From: Anaerolineaceae bacterium
Lineage (GTDB): Bacteria > Chloroflexota > Anaerolineae > Anaerolineales > Anaerolineaceae
Reading direction: 5' to 3'
Length of the DNA stretch: 25,929 nucleotides
Assembly (NCBI GenBank): GCA_028714615.1
Contig: JAQTMA010000036.1
Location: 1-25,929, forward strand
Each line of letters opens with the position of its first letter. The first letter of the stretch is position 1. The notes below the pieces were generated by a model. The model saw only the letters and a list, made by a program, of their open reading frames with translations. It ran no database searches and was not told where the DNA came from. Both the position numbers and the translations under genes were made by a program. This document shows positions 6,701 to 14,199 of this stretch, piece after piece.

Positions 6701-6777
6701 TGGTGGGCGGAATAGGACTCGAACCTACGACCTTTGCTATGTCAAAGCAATGCTCTAACCAACTGAGCTACCCGCCC
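6701..6777 (-). tRNA. tRNA-Val (anticodon GAC)
   Basis: The minus strand folds as a complete tRNA: acceptor GGGCGGG pairing with TCCGCCC (one G-U), D-arm TAGCTCAGTTGGTTAGAGC, anticodon stem TTGCT/AGCAA with loop TTGACAT, and T-arm with GGTTCGAGTCC. The anticodon is GAC, so it reads GUC and GUU valine codons. The discriminator A and CCA are encoded (6704-6701). It has its own promoter upstream and no terminator before the thrS T-box leader, which begins within about 10-15 bases. Confidence 0.97.
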
Positions 6778-6788
6778 GGGTGAAAAGT

Positions 6789-6817
6789 ATTATACCCATA
6801 CCCGGCAAGATTGGCAA
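6789..6817 (-). promoter_or_regulatory. Promoter of tRNA-Val (and possibly thrS)
   Basis: On the minus strand TTGCCA (6817-6812) and a perfect TATAAT (6794-6789) are 17 bases apart. The start point would be about 5 bases before the tRNA. I see no separate promoter between the tRNA and the T-box leader. Confidence 0.8.
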
Positions 6818-6865
6818 TACCTCAAGGGGAAATCGAATTTGAGCTTATACGCAATGAGGCTCTGG

Positions 6866-8038
6866 CTAGGCTTCAGAGGGGAGGTTTTTTATCTCCGCGG
6901 TACCGAAGATGCTACCACGATAAGCCACTGCAGCGATGTAGATCAAAATCAGGAAACTGGCAAAGACGGTCGCTCTCAACTGCCAGGATTCCGCTCCGAC
7001 AAGGTCATAGAGGATAGGAAAAGCCAGGTAATTCATCACCCCATAGATAACAATGCAGGCGATGTGGCGTGAATTCCGGGCAGTCAAGATCAGCAATGGT
7101 AGCATCCACAACATCCACTGCGGCGACCAGATGCGAGAAAATAAGGTGAAGACCGAAATAACCAGGATGGACCAATAGACTAATTTGTCAAATGTGTTAA
7201 TCCTGGCAAAAATAGCCAGAGGCGCCGGGAAAACCGAAAGGACCAGGAAACCATTGGTAAGCAACCTCAAATTGAAACCGCTGCCAAACCATCCACGGAA
7301 AATACTGTGAATCAAAGCAGGCAGTGTGGCATACTCGATTCCCCGCGAAGCATGAAACGCATACGGTTGCAGCACCCCCTGCAGCCCGGAGGTCAGATAG
7401 GTGGGGACAACCATGATGATGCAGGTCAAGCCAAAGGCAAGCGACATTTTCCAGTCTAGCCGGCGCCGGGTATGGAACAGGTACAGATAGTAGGCAGGGA
7501 ACAGCAATAGCGGATACCACTTCGTGAGGATGGCAATCCCTAAGACGATCCCGGTGAGGATATCCTGATTGCGACGTAACAGAAATAAGCTTAATAAAAC
7601 CAGGAAGCTGGGGAGGATATCGAACCGGTTGTACGCATAATAGAGGGATGCCGGTAATAATAACAGGTATGCTCGATCTTTGTGCTCCGGGAGCATGCGA
7701 TAGAGCAAGATGATCGTCCCGCCCAGGAAGGCGAGCATGATCAATGAAAAGATGGAGCTATGCAGCCAGTAACCGAAGGCTTCTATAGTGGGTTGCGAGG
7801 CAAACAAATATGGAACACCAAACAGGTAGGTTGCAACTTGCGGATACTCACTGGGTACGTCACGGTACGGGACCAGCCCCCTCAACAGCCACTCGCCGCG
7901 CACTGAATAGACAGCCCGATCGTAATCGTCATTGAACAGACGGATGCCGCTCCCTAGATTGGCTCGGAAAATACTGATGAATGCCAGCCAAACGACGAAC
8001 AGTCCAATCACCAATGAATTGATGCGCTTTTTGTCCAT
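6866..8038 (-). CDS. Multi-pass membrane glycosyltransferase, GT87/DUF2029-like
   Basis: This 390-residue protein is almost wholly hydrophobic, with about ten predicted membrane helices. It opens with a TM segment (SLVIGLFVVWLAFISIF) and then an acidic first outer loop, NDDYDRAVYSVRGEWLLRG, followed by VPYRDVPSEYPQVATYLFG. That loop pattern is typical of GT-C fold mannosyltransferases of the GT87/DUF2029 type, which use polyprenyl-phosphate sugars outside the membrane. The donor and acceptor cannot be told. The C-terminal tail is short and cytoplasmic. The ATG at 8038 is the first in frame, and a TATAAT lies 12 bases upstream on this strand. It is divergent from the sortase gene. Family level is fairly sure; exact family is less so. 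Confidence 0.75.
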   Translation of the reverse strand: MDKKRINSLVIGLFVVWLAFISIFRANLGSGIRLFNDDYDRAVYSVRGEWLLRGLVPYRDVPSEYPQVATYLFGVPYLFASQPTIEAFGYWLHSSIFSLIMLAFLGGTIILLYRMLPEHKDRAYLLLLPASLYYAYNRFDILPSFLVLLSLFLLRRNQDILTGIVLGIAILTKWYPLLLFPAYYLYLFHTRRRLDWKMSLAFGLTCIIMVVPTYLTSGLQGVLQPYAFHASRGIEYATLPALIHSIFRGWFGSGFNLRLLTNGFLVLSVFPAPLAIFARINTFDKLVYWSILVISVFTLFSRIWSPQWMLWMLPLLILTARNSRHIACIVIYGVMNYLAFPILYDLVGAESWQLRATVFASFLILIYIAAVAYRGSIFGTAEIKNLPSEA

Positions 8039-8049
8039 AGGGATGACTA

Positions 8050-8098
8050 ATTATACGCCAACGTGTATCGCAAGGGCATAGGTAAGGAATGGTATAAT
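8050..8098. promoter_or_regulatory. Divergent -10 boxes between glycosyltransferase and sortase genes
   Basis: TATAAT occurs on the minus strand (8055-8050) facing the glycosyltransferase and on the plus strand (8093-8098) facing the sortase. Neither has a good -35 at 16-18 bases, so these may be weak or activator-dependent promoters. Confidence 0.5.
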
Positions 8099-8141
8099 CG
8101 GGTGGAAAATTGGTTGATCCAATTTGGCGAAGGAAAGCACC

Positions 8142-9047
8142 GTGGCCCGCAGACGTACCGCCGAAGACCTCTCCGTGGATGAGTTGCGCAAGCTGCTCAT
8201 TGAAAAGAAGCGGCTGGAACGCCAGGGCCGGTTAGATACCTTCCGGAAAACCGGCCGGTTGGTGGCTGCTTCAACCAACGCTGGGCAGGATATAGGGCCA
8301 GCGCTCCACTCGAGTGCGCGTGCGGCTGATACACCCGAGGAGCAGCGGCGAATCAAGCTCAGGCGGTTCTTTGATCGCTTCCTGTTCGTGGTAGAAGTGG
8401 GTGCAGTGCTCGGTTTGCTTTTCGTGCTCTTCAATGGGATCAACCTGATCGGTGACCTGAACCGGGAAGTTGCAGCGGCGCTGAAACAACCCAGCCCATC
8501 GCCTACACCGATCATCCTGGCGGTGGTATTACCTTCAGGCCACACACCGCCTGGCGCTCCCGGTGGTGTGCGTCCGAATGACGCCGAAATCCCGGAGCAC
8601 CTCCGCCCGGTGATGCAAAGCCTGGCTGCAGTACCGCAGTCTACTCCCGGGCTCGTCCAGGCAGTGCGCATAAAGATACCGGCGATTGAGGTGGATGCGC
8701 CTGTTGTTCAAGGAGATGGCTGGGACCAATTGAAAAAAGGGGTCGGGCAGCATGCCGGCACCGCCGACCCAGGACAGAAGGGCAACATGGTGCTTTCTGC
8801 CCATAACGACGTTTTTGGGGAGATTTTTCGAAATCTGGATCAGCTCAAGGAAGGGGATATGATCATCATCTCCACCAACCAACGCCAGTACGTTTATCTC
8901 GTCACAACCTCCGCTATCGTTCCACCTAGCCAGGTAGACGTGATGAATGCTACCGAAACTGCGAATGTCACGCTGATCTCGTGTTATCCTTATCTTATCG
9001 ACAACCAGCGGATTGTGATCACTGCAGAACTTCAGAATAACTCATGA
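8142..9047 (+). CDS. Membrane-anchored sortase with long cytoplasmic N-terminus
   Basis: Sortases are extracytoplasmic transpeptidases that attach surface proteins to the cell wall. Here residues 1-80 are charged and cytoplasmic, residues about 81-99 form one membrane helix (VEVGAVLGLLFVLF), a Pro/Ser/Thr linker follows, and the sortase domain covers about 175-300. Catalytic residues are visible: H221 in LSAHND, C281 in LISCYPY and R290 in DNQRIVI. The GTG at 8142 follows GAAGGAAA and is preferred to a TTG 18 bases upstream. No protein with an LPXTG-like sorting signal is seen in this window. The linker contains a palindromic insert at 8543-8570. The next gene, a small membrane protein, follows after 22 bases and is probably co-transcribed. 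The class (D or E) is not certain. Confidence 0.9.
   Translation: MARRRTAEDLSVDELRKLLIEKKRLERQGRLDTFRKTGRLVAASTNAGQDIGPALHSSARAADTPEEQRRIKLRRFFDRFLFVVEVGAVLGLLFVLFNGINLIGDLNREVAAALKQPSPSPTPIILAVVLPSGHTPPGAPGGVRPNDAEIPEHLRPVMQSLAAVPQSTPGLVQAVRIKIPAIEVDAPVVQGDGWDQLKKGVGQHAGTADPGQKGNMVLSAHNDVFGEIFRNLDQLKEGDMIIISTNQRQYVYLVTTSAIVPPSQVDVMNATETANVTLISCYPYLIDNQRIVITAELQNNS
8543..8570 (+). repeat. Imperfect palindrome within the sortase linker
   Basis: A 28-base imperfect inverted repeat (CACACCGCC...GGTGGTGTG) lies in the sortase linker. Both strands, each in its own frame, would read the same peptide, TPPGAPGGV. It is unlike the REP units near the RAYT gene. Confidence 0.6.
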
Positions 9048-9069
9048 CCTTGTTAGAAGGAGACTGTTT

Positions 9070-9288
9070 ATGGCAAAGAAACAAAAACGTCAGGTAGCCG
9101 CAGCTCCGCGAACCGATGTGGCGCCCAAGGGACCAACCTATGCTCCAACCTCATCGCTTCGCCGTGTGACGGCGACTGCGGAGTTCAAACCCGATTACAC
9201 GCGGGTGGTACACGATTTGAAGCGTATCGCCATGCTGGCCGGTTCATTTTTCGTCATCCTGATCGTCTTGTCTTTCTTCTTGAGGTAA
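9070..9288 (+). CDS. Small single-pass membrane protein
   Basis: This gene encodes 72 residues. AGAAGGAG stands about 8 bases before the ATG, a good ribosome-binding site. The N-terminal half is basic and polar (MAKKQKRQVAAAPR, then a Pro/Thr-rich stretch), the middle has FKPDYTRVVHDLKRI, and the C-terminus is one membrane helix (AMLAGSFFVILIVLSFFLR) that ends the protein. This suggests a C-tail anchor with the body in the cytoplasm. I do not recognise a named family. Its place 22 bases after the sortase gene suggests the same transcript, and a link with sortase function is possible but unproven. Confidence 0.8.
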   Translation: MAKKQKRQVAAAPRTDVAPKGPTYAPTSSLRRVTATAEFKPDYTRVVHDLKRIAMLAGSFFVILIVLSFFLR

Positions 9289-9400
9289 ACCCCGAAATGA
9301 GCCCGTTCGCCAGGGATGTTGAAATGGGGTAATCTGTATCCCGATTGAACGGCATATTTCGTTTCCAACCTTTCTCGGATGATTGAAAAGGAGAATGATT

Positions 9401-10483
9401 ATGTCACCGATGTTCGTTCCAGGTCCAGTGGATGTCGATTCGAAAGTGCTCCAGGCGCAGGCTCGCCCAATGATCCCGCACCGTAGCAAGGATTTCGAAG
9501 CCCTTTTCCGCCAGACTGAGGAAAAGTTAAAGCAAGTGTTCTTTACTCAAACCCGGGTCTTCCAGGCGACGGCTTCAGGATCGGGGATGCAAGAAGCTGG
9601 CATCCGGAATTTCGTCCAGGAGAGCGTGCTGGCTTGCGTCAATGGCGCATTTGCCGAACGGTGGTACAACGTTGCGGTTAGCAATGGAAAGCAGGCAGAT
9701 AGGCTCGAAGTTGCCTGGGGCCAGACGATTGAACCGGGCATGCTCGCAGATGCATTGAAGAGGAAGCACTACGAAGCCGTCACGATTGTCCATAATGAAA
9801 CCTCCACCGGGGCGGAGAACCCCATCCAGGCGCTGGCAGCTACCGTTCACGAGGTCAGTCCGGACACTCTCATTTTGGTGGACGCGGTCTCGTCGCTAGG
9901 CGGCGCGAAGATCGAGATGGATGCCTGGGGGATTGATTTCTTGTTGACATCCTCCCAGAAATGCCTGGCGCTGCCACCTGGGATGTCGTTTGCCGGCGTA
10001 AACGAACGCGCGATGAAAAAGGCGGAGACTGTTACAAACCGGGGCTGGTATTTTGATTTGCTGTTGATGGAGAAACATCGCCTGAAGGACTCAACCCCGA
10101 TGACTCCCGCTATGGCCTTGATCTATGCTCTGGACGTACAGCTTGATCGCATGTTAGCGGAGGGGATGGAGAACCGTTTTGCACGCCATTCCGCGATGGC
10201 CAAGCGCACCCAGGATTGGTCGATCGCCCATGGAATGCAGCCACTGGCGCCGGAAGGTCGCCGTTCGATGACCGTTTCCACAATCAACAACACGATTGGC
10301 ATGGATATTCCAGCGCTGAATAAGTTCTTACTGACGAAGGGTATCCGCATCGCCAACGGCTACGGCGCTTTGAAGGACAAAACTTTCCGGATCGCCCACA
10401 TGGGAAATATCCAGATGTCGGACGTCGACCAGTTGCTGGCTTTAATGGAAGAGTTCATTGGCCAGATGGAACCGGTAAAATAA
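9401..10483 (+). CDS. Class V pyridoxal-phosphate aminotransferase (alanine/serine-glyoxylate type)
   Basis: This 360-residue PLP enzyme belongs to the class V aminotransferases of the alanine-glyoxylate, serine-glyoxylate and phosphoserine group, acting in the cytoplasm. It opens with FVPGPVDVDSKVLQAQARPM and HRSKDFEALF, typical of the group. It has the loop TASGSGMQEAGIRN, the PLP-facing aspartate in LILVDAVSSLGG (D161), and the PLP-binding lysine in TSSQKCLALPPG (K187). The C-terminal domain ends FRIAHMGNIQMSDVDQLL. The ATG at 9401 is chosen because AAAAGGAG ends 7 bases before it; ATG 9395 and TTG 9383 are less well placed. No photorespiratory or serine-pathway neighbour is present, so the substrate stays open. 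Its stop overlaps the apparent start of the next gene. Confidence 0.88.
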   Translation: MSPMFVPGPVDVDSKVLQAQARPMIPHRSKDFEALFRQTEEKLKQVFFTQTRVFQATASGSGMQEAGIRNFVQESVLACVNGAFAERWYNVAVSNGKQADRLEVAWGQTIEPGMLADALKRKHYEAVTIVHNETSTGAENPIQALAATVHEVSPDTLILVDAVSSLGGAKIEMDAWGIDFLLTSSQKCLALPPGMSFAGVNERAMKKAETVTNRGWYFDLLLMEKHRLKDSTPMTPAMALIYALDVQLDRMLAEGMENRFARHSAMAKRTQDWSIAHGMQPLAPEGRRSMTVSTINNTIGMDIPALNKFLLTKGIRIANGYGALKDKTFRIAHMGNIQMSDVDQLLALMEEFIGQMEPVK

Positions 10484-11703
10484 GTTACGAAATCACCCTC
10501 TCCACTTTCATATACGGTGGAGAGGTTTTAGGACGTCTGCCGGATGGTCGGGCGGTGTTCGTTCCGTTTGCCATTGCGGGTGAGCGCGTACGCATCCGGG
10601 TGACTGAGGAGCGGCGCGGTTTTGTGCGCGGGGAATTGGTTGAGGTGCTGGAAGCGTCACCTCAGCGCACTCAACCGCGCTGCATCCATTTCGGGGTTTG
10701 TGGGGGCTGCCATTACCAACACATGCAGTATGCTCAACAATTACGCGCAAAGCAGACGATCTTGCGTGACCAACTGGAGCGTCTTGGCGGCATAACGAAC
10801 CCGCCGGTGACGGAGATCGTTCCTTCGCCACAAGAATGGAATTACCGGAATACTGTTCAATTCCACCTGACCCCCCAGGGAGGAAAGTTGGGATACCAGG
10901 CAGCCGGATCGCACACTGTCATTGCCATCCACGAATGCCACCTGCCGGAAGCTGGGCTGAATTCGATCTGGCCGCTGATCGATTCTGACCAGATCCCAGG
11001 GGTAGAACGGGTGGGTTTACGCCAGGGTGACGCCGAAGAGGTAATGCTGACCTTTGAGAGCAGTGACCCGCAGCCGCCAGAATTCTCCGTCGATTTCCCT
11101 ATCTCGGCCGTTCACATTAGCCCTCAAGGAGCGATTGTGATGGCCGGAGAGGATGCGTTGACCATTTCTGTGTTGGGGCGTGCTTTCCGCGTGTCTGCTC
11201 CGTCATTTTTCCAGGTCAATACCCGGCAGGCAGAGAATATGGTCCGGCACCTGTTAACCCACCTGCCACTGCGGGTGGATTCCACCGTGTTCGACATTTA
11301 TTGCGGCGTGGGCTTGTTCAGCGCATTTCTGGCTCCACGCGTCGGTCGGGTAGTTGGGATCGAGATCGGGGAAGCGGCCTGCGCCGACTATGCCGCCAAC
11401 CTGGACGAATTCGAGAACGTTATCCTGTACCAGGGTCCGGCTGAGGTAATCCTGCCTGAGCTGCACGATCATGCGCATGTCGTGATCGTGGACCCGCCCA
11501 GGGCAGGCCTGGAGCGAAACGTCCTGGATGCGCTGGTCAGATGCCAACCGGGAGTGCTCGCCTATATCTCGTGTGATCCATCTACCCTGGCGCGCGACGC
11601 CAAACGCCTGATTGCCGGCGGATACCATCTCGTAGAATCCACAGCTTTCGATCTCTTTCCGCAGACTTTTCATATCGAAAGCATCAATATTTTCACCCGG
11701 TAA
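10480..11703 (+). CDS. RlmD/RumA-type RNA (uracil-5)-methyltransferase, atypical start
   Basis: This SAM-dependent enzyme forms 5-methyluridine in rRNA or tRNA. It has an N-terminal TRAM domain, iron-sulfur cysteines in PRCIHFGVCGGCHYQH with a fourth in IHECHLP, the SAM site FDIYCGVGLFSAFL, and the catalytic DPPRAGLE and ISCDPSTLARD motifs, whose cysteine is the nucleophile. The first canonical start codon is GTG at 10555, but the TRAM core is already encoded before it (STFIYGGEVLGRLPDG, then AVFVPFAIAGERV). In frame upstream there is no ATG, GTG or TTG. The best candidate is ATA at 10480, overlapping the aminotransferase TAA as ATAA, which gives 407 residues. One G-to-A change would turn a usual ATGA overlap into this. 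The function is sure, the start is not. Confidence 0.85.
   Translation: MSYEITLSTFIYGGEVLGRLPDGRAVFVPFAIAGERVRIRVTEERRGFVRGELVEVLEASPQRTQPRCIHFGVCGGCHYQHMQYAQQLRAKQTILRDQLERLGGITNPPVTEIVPSPQEWNYRNTVQFHLTPQGGKLGYQAAGSHTVIAIHECHLPEAGLNSIWPLIDSDQIPGVERVGLRQGDAEEVMLTFESSDPQPPEFSVDFPISAVHISPQGAIVMAGEDALTISVLGRAFRVSAPSFFQVNTRQAENMVRHLLTHLPLRVDSTVFDIYCGVGLFSAFLAPRVGRVVGIEIGEAACADYAANLDEFENVILYQGPAEVILPELHDHAHVVIVDPPRAGLERNVLDALVRCQPGVLAYISCDPSTLARDAKRLIAGGYHLVESTAFDLFPQTFHIESINIFTR
10497..10529 (+). promoter_or_regulatory. Terminator-like hairpin inside the start of the methyltransferase gene
   Basis: A perfect 9-bp stem (CCTCTCCAC at 10497-10505 and GTGGAGAGG at 10517-10525) with an 11-base loop is followed by TTTT. 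It lies just after the aminotransferase stop but also within the sequence that encodes the TRAM domain. It could attenuate transcription or hide an initiation region. Confidence 0.55.
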
Positions 11704-11833
11704 CTCCTCTACCTTTGCACAGTTATTGCAACCCTCCAATTGGGCGTAGATGTACAAGTGGGAACTATTCCACGAGTCTACCGTCTTCAGACCAGAAGTT
11801 GTCAATCTGACCCTTAGTCGCCCTAACGCCCGG

Positions 11834-11848
11834 TTCTGTTCGACAGAA
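11834..11848. promoter_or_regulatory. Small operator-like palindrome upstream of the lipoprotein gene
   Basis: TTCTGT-TCG-ACAGAA is a perfect 6-bp inverted repeat with a 3-base centre, about 50 bases before the lipoprotein start. No regulator can be named. The rest of the 194-base spacer (11704-11897) shows no gene. Confidence 0.3.
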
Positions 11849-11897
11849 ATACCCATGCTCATTCTACCTTTAGTAAGCGAGTACTCAGGAGGAGACC

Positions 11898-12848
11898 ATG
11901 ACCCAAAGAAGAATTATCACCCCGTTGGTGCTATTTGCAGCCGGGGTAGTTTTGGTGGGATGTAACCTACCGATAAACCCGGCTTCCACGAAGGTCATAT
12001 TTCCAACGGCTAACCAAACCATGACGGCAATTTTCAAACCACCAGTGGTCATACTTCCCACAACCACACCGCCGGGTGAACAAACCCCCACCGAATTCCC
12101 GACCACCACAAGCATTCCTACCCGGATGCCTACCGAAGTGGCGCCGACGCAAACGGCGGTTATCCCTTCGCCTTCGCCGGCGTCCACCAACACCCCCGCT
12201 TCAGCCGCGCGGCCTTCCTGGACCGCCTCCTATCTTTCGACAGTCCCAACCATCGATGGCCCATGGGATGATTGGAAGACCACCCAATTTCCGATCAAAA
12301 ACGTAGTGTGGGGTCCGAAGAATTGGACTGGAAAAGCCGACCTGGAAGGAGCATTCCGCATTGGCTGGGACACCAACAACCTGTACCTGGCCGTGAAAGT
12401 AACGGACGATCACTATGTCCAGAATGCTAAAGGTGCAGATTTGTTTAAAGGAGATAGCCTGGAACTGCTGGTAGATGCCAATCTGAACGGTGATATAGCC
12501 ACCCAGGCGCTCAGTGCGGATGATTATCAGGTGGGAATTTCCGCCGGGAATCCCGCTCCCGGTGAGAACATGGAAGCCTATCGCTGGTTCCCCAGCTCCA
12601 AGGCGGGCTCGCTAACCAACGTCAAAATCGGAGCGATCTCGATGAGTGATGGTTACCGGGTCGAAGCAGCCATCCCCTGGACGGACCTGGGGGTTACCCC
12701 GGCCGATGGCCAACAGATTGGGTTTGCCTTATCGATCTCGGATAACGACAATACCAGCGCGAACGCTCAAGAGAGCATGGTATCCTCGGTCACCTCACGC
12801 GTTCTGACCGACCCGACCAGTTGGGGTATCCTCGTTCTGAAAAAATAA
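11898..12848 (+). CDS. Lipoprotein with Thr/Pro linker and CBM9-like domain
   Basis: This is a 316-residue exported lipoprotein. Residues 1-22 are a lipoprotein signal peptide ending in the lipobox LVGC, with C22 as the lipidated residue. Residues about 40-105 are a Thr/Pro/Ser-rich spacer. Residues about 107-314 resemble a CBM9/DOMON-type sugar-binding beta-sandwich: TVPTIDGPWDDWKTTQF, then FRIGWDTNNLYLAVKVTDDH, DSLELLVDANLNGD, RVEAAIPWTDLGVTPADG and an end of WGILVLKK. Such domains occur in xylanases and in solute-binding or sensor proteins. No catalytic domain is present, so the likely role is carbohydrate or ligand binding on the outer face of the membrane. CAGGAGGAG stands just before the ATG. 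It converges on the thioredoxin gene with only 15 bases between stops. Confidence 0.85.
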   Translation: MTQRRIITPLVLFAAGVVLVGCNLPINPASTKVIFPTANQTMTAIFKPPVVILPTTTPPGEQTPTEFPTTTSIPTRMPTEVAPTQTAVIPSPSPASTNTPASAARPSWTASYLSTVPTIDGPWDDWKTTQFPIKNVVWGPKNWTGKADLEGAFRIGWDTNNLYLAVKVTDDHYVQNAKGADLFKGDSLELLVDANLNGDIATQALSADDYQVGISAGNPAPGENMEAYRWFPSSKAGSLTNVKIGAISMSDGYRVEAAIPWTDLGVTPADGQQIGFALSISDNDNTSANAQESMVSSVTSRVLTDPTSWGILVLKK

Positions 12849-12863
12849 ATAGGTGTAATCCGA

Positions 12864-13694
12864 CTAAAACAAGACAGATGCTAGCTCGCTGCGATATTGG
12901 CGCGCCAAGGGGTCTTGCGCACCGAGCAGCTCAAGCAGCGCCAGGAACACCATGCGGGCTTGCCCGTTCCGGTAGCGCTTCTCCTGCTTTAAAATATCCA
13001 GAAGACCGTCCAAGGCTGATGGGATGTTCCCGCGGGAAGCCAGGCGCAAACTATTGAAGTAAGCTGGCGCCAGCGGGTCCATCTCCGTGGAGGGTTGGCT
13101 CTCCAACCAGGCATATGCATCAGCCAGGGGAAGCAAGCTCTCTGCCGTTGTGTACTCGTGGCTTGCCGGGAAATTCCGCAGAATCCGCCGGGCTTCCTCG
13201 TAACGTCCCTGCGCCAGTAGAGCCTTGGCGAGACCCAAGAGAGCGATAGCATTGTCAGACGCCTCTTCTAGCACCTGGCGGTAAATCTTCTCTGCAGAAG
13301 ACCATTGGTGTTGCTGTAATAGGCTGCCAGCTTTCTCTAGAGTCAGGTCGCTCTCGCTCGGAGCTAACTTCTTGATGAATTCGCGCACGCGCGGTTCGGG
13401 CAGTGCACCGCTGAATTCGGCGACTACTTGCCGGTTCGTGAAAGCCTTGACCGTAGGGATGCTCCGCACACCATAATGTAAAGCCAGATTCGGATTGGCG
13501 TCTACATCGACCCGAGCGAGGCGGAAAGAGCCGCGGCCTTCCTCGGCTAAGCGCTCTAGCAGTGGGCCAAGCACCTTGCACGGTACGCACCAGGTTGCCC
13601 AGAAATCGACCACGACCGGCCTGTTTTGCGAGTAATTGAGAACTTCAAATTCAAAATCAGTTTCGCTGACATCGATAATATTGTTGGGGGGCAT
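12864..13694 (-). CDS. Thioredoxin-TPR protein, CnoX/YbbN-like
   Basis: The 276-residue protein has an N-terminal thioredoxin domain (about 1-110) and a C-terminal region of TPR-like helices (about 115-276). The active site is WATWCVPCKVLGP (C36, C39), and the cis-proline loop is RSIPTVKAF. The helical part includes WSSAEKIYRQVLEEASDNAI and LLGLAKALLAQGRYEEARRI. This architecture is that of CnoX (YbbN), which in Escherichia coli hands clients to chaperones and lacks a reducing CXXC; here both cysteines are present, so redox activity is possible. Of two ATGs, 13694 has AGAGG 6 bases upstream, while 13700 has it immediately adjacent, so 13694 is preferred. It follows the unknown gene at 13704 by 9 bases, suggesting one transcript. 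Confidence 0.9.
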   Translation of the reverse strand: MPPNNIIDVSETDFEFEVLNYSQNRPVVVDFWATWCVPCKVLGPLLERLAEEGRGSFRLARVDVDANPNLALHYGVRSIPTVKAFTNRQVVAEFSGALPEPRVREFIKKLAPSESDLTLEKAGSLLQQHQWSSAEKIYRQVLEEASDNAIALLGLAKALLAQGRYEEARRILRNFPASHEYTTAESLLPLADAYAWLESQPSTEMDPLAPAYFNSLRLASRGNIPSALDGLLDILKQEKRYRNGQARMVFLALLELLGAQDPLARQYRSELASVLF

Positions 13695-13703
13695 ACGCAT
13701 CCT

Positions 13704-14129
13704 CTACTCTTCGCCTTCTTGGGGCGGCGCGCTGGGTTGGATGACCCGGACGACCTCTCCGTGCAAGTTGATCACCACCCGGAAGCCCATCATCCCCATA
13801 TACGCCCGGCCTTCTTCCGGGATTCCAGTCTCAAACAGAGAATTGAACTGCTGATCGATTTGCTTGAGTTGTTTTTCGATCATCGCCCGAGTGAAAATAT
13901 CATCCTGGCCAAGCATTTTTGCGGTTTGCTCGCTGATCAGGTCTTCGTTGCCTTCGATCTGAGCGCGCATCGTATCCAACACCTGACGATCCACCTGCTC
14001 GGCGGGAATATGACGGTAAAAACCGGCGTCATTTACAACGTAGGTTGGTTCTTCTCCGACATATTCGGTTGCTACCGGTTTTTCATTCTCATCAACGACC
14101 AGACCGGCAAATAAGGCTTTACGGGGCAT
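13704..14129 (-). CDS. Conserved hypothetical protein, upstream of thioredoxin-TPR gene
   Basis: This is a 141-residue soluble acidic protein that I do not assign to a named family. It starts MPRKALFAGLVVDENEKPV and contains VNDAGFYRHIPAEQVDRQVL, a Gln/Asp-rich helical middle (EKQLKQIDQQFNSLF), and ends with beta-strand-like MMGFRVVINLHGEVVRVIQ and an acidic tail. There is no signal peptide or membrane helix. GAGGTGAA abuts the ATG and supports it. It is nine bases from the thioredoxin-TPR gene on the same strand, so a role in the same protein-quality or redox process is possible. That is inferred from position only. Confidence 0.8.
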   Translation of the reverse strand: MPRKALFAGLVVDENEKPVATEYVGEEPTYVVNDAGFYRHIPAEQVDRQVLDTMRAQIEGNEDLISEQTAKMLGQDDIFTRAMIEKQLKQIDQQFNSLFETGIPEEGRAYMGMMGFRVVINLHGEVVRVIQPSAPPQEGEE

Positions 14130-14199
14130 TTCACCTCAAATCATTGATTAATAGGTCCAGCTTTCATTCTCTTTATGATAATTCACACCCGCCGGAAAA

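Noticed and set aside
6738..6744. TTGACA in the tRNA-Val anticodon loop as a -35 for thrS
   Set aside because: No -10-like hexamer lies 16-19 bases downstream; the match is simply the anticodon loop.
8051..8671. A 206-codon open frame antisense to the sortase gene
   Set aside because: It has no family features; its one shared peptide with the sortase comes from the palindrome at 8543-8570.
11254..11862. A 202-codon open frame on the minus strand
   Set aside because: Most of it is antisense to the methyltransferase gene, with no recognisable family and no ribosome-binding site.
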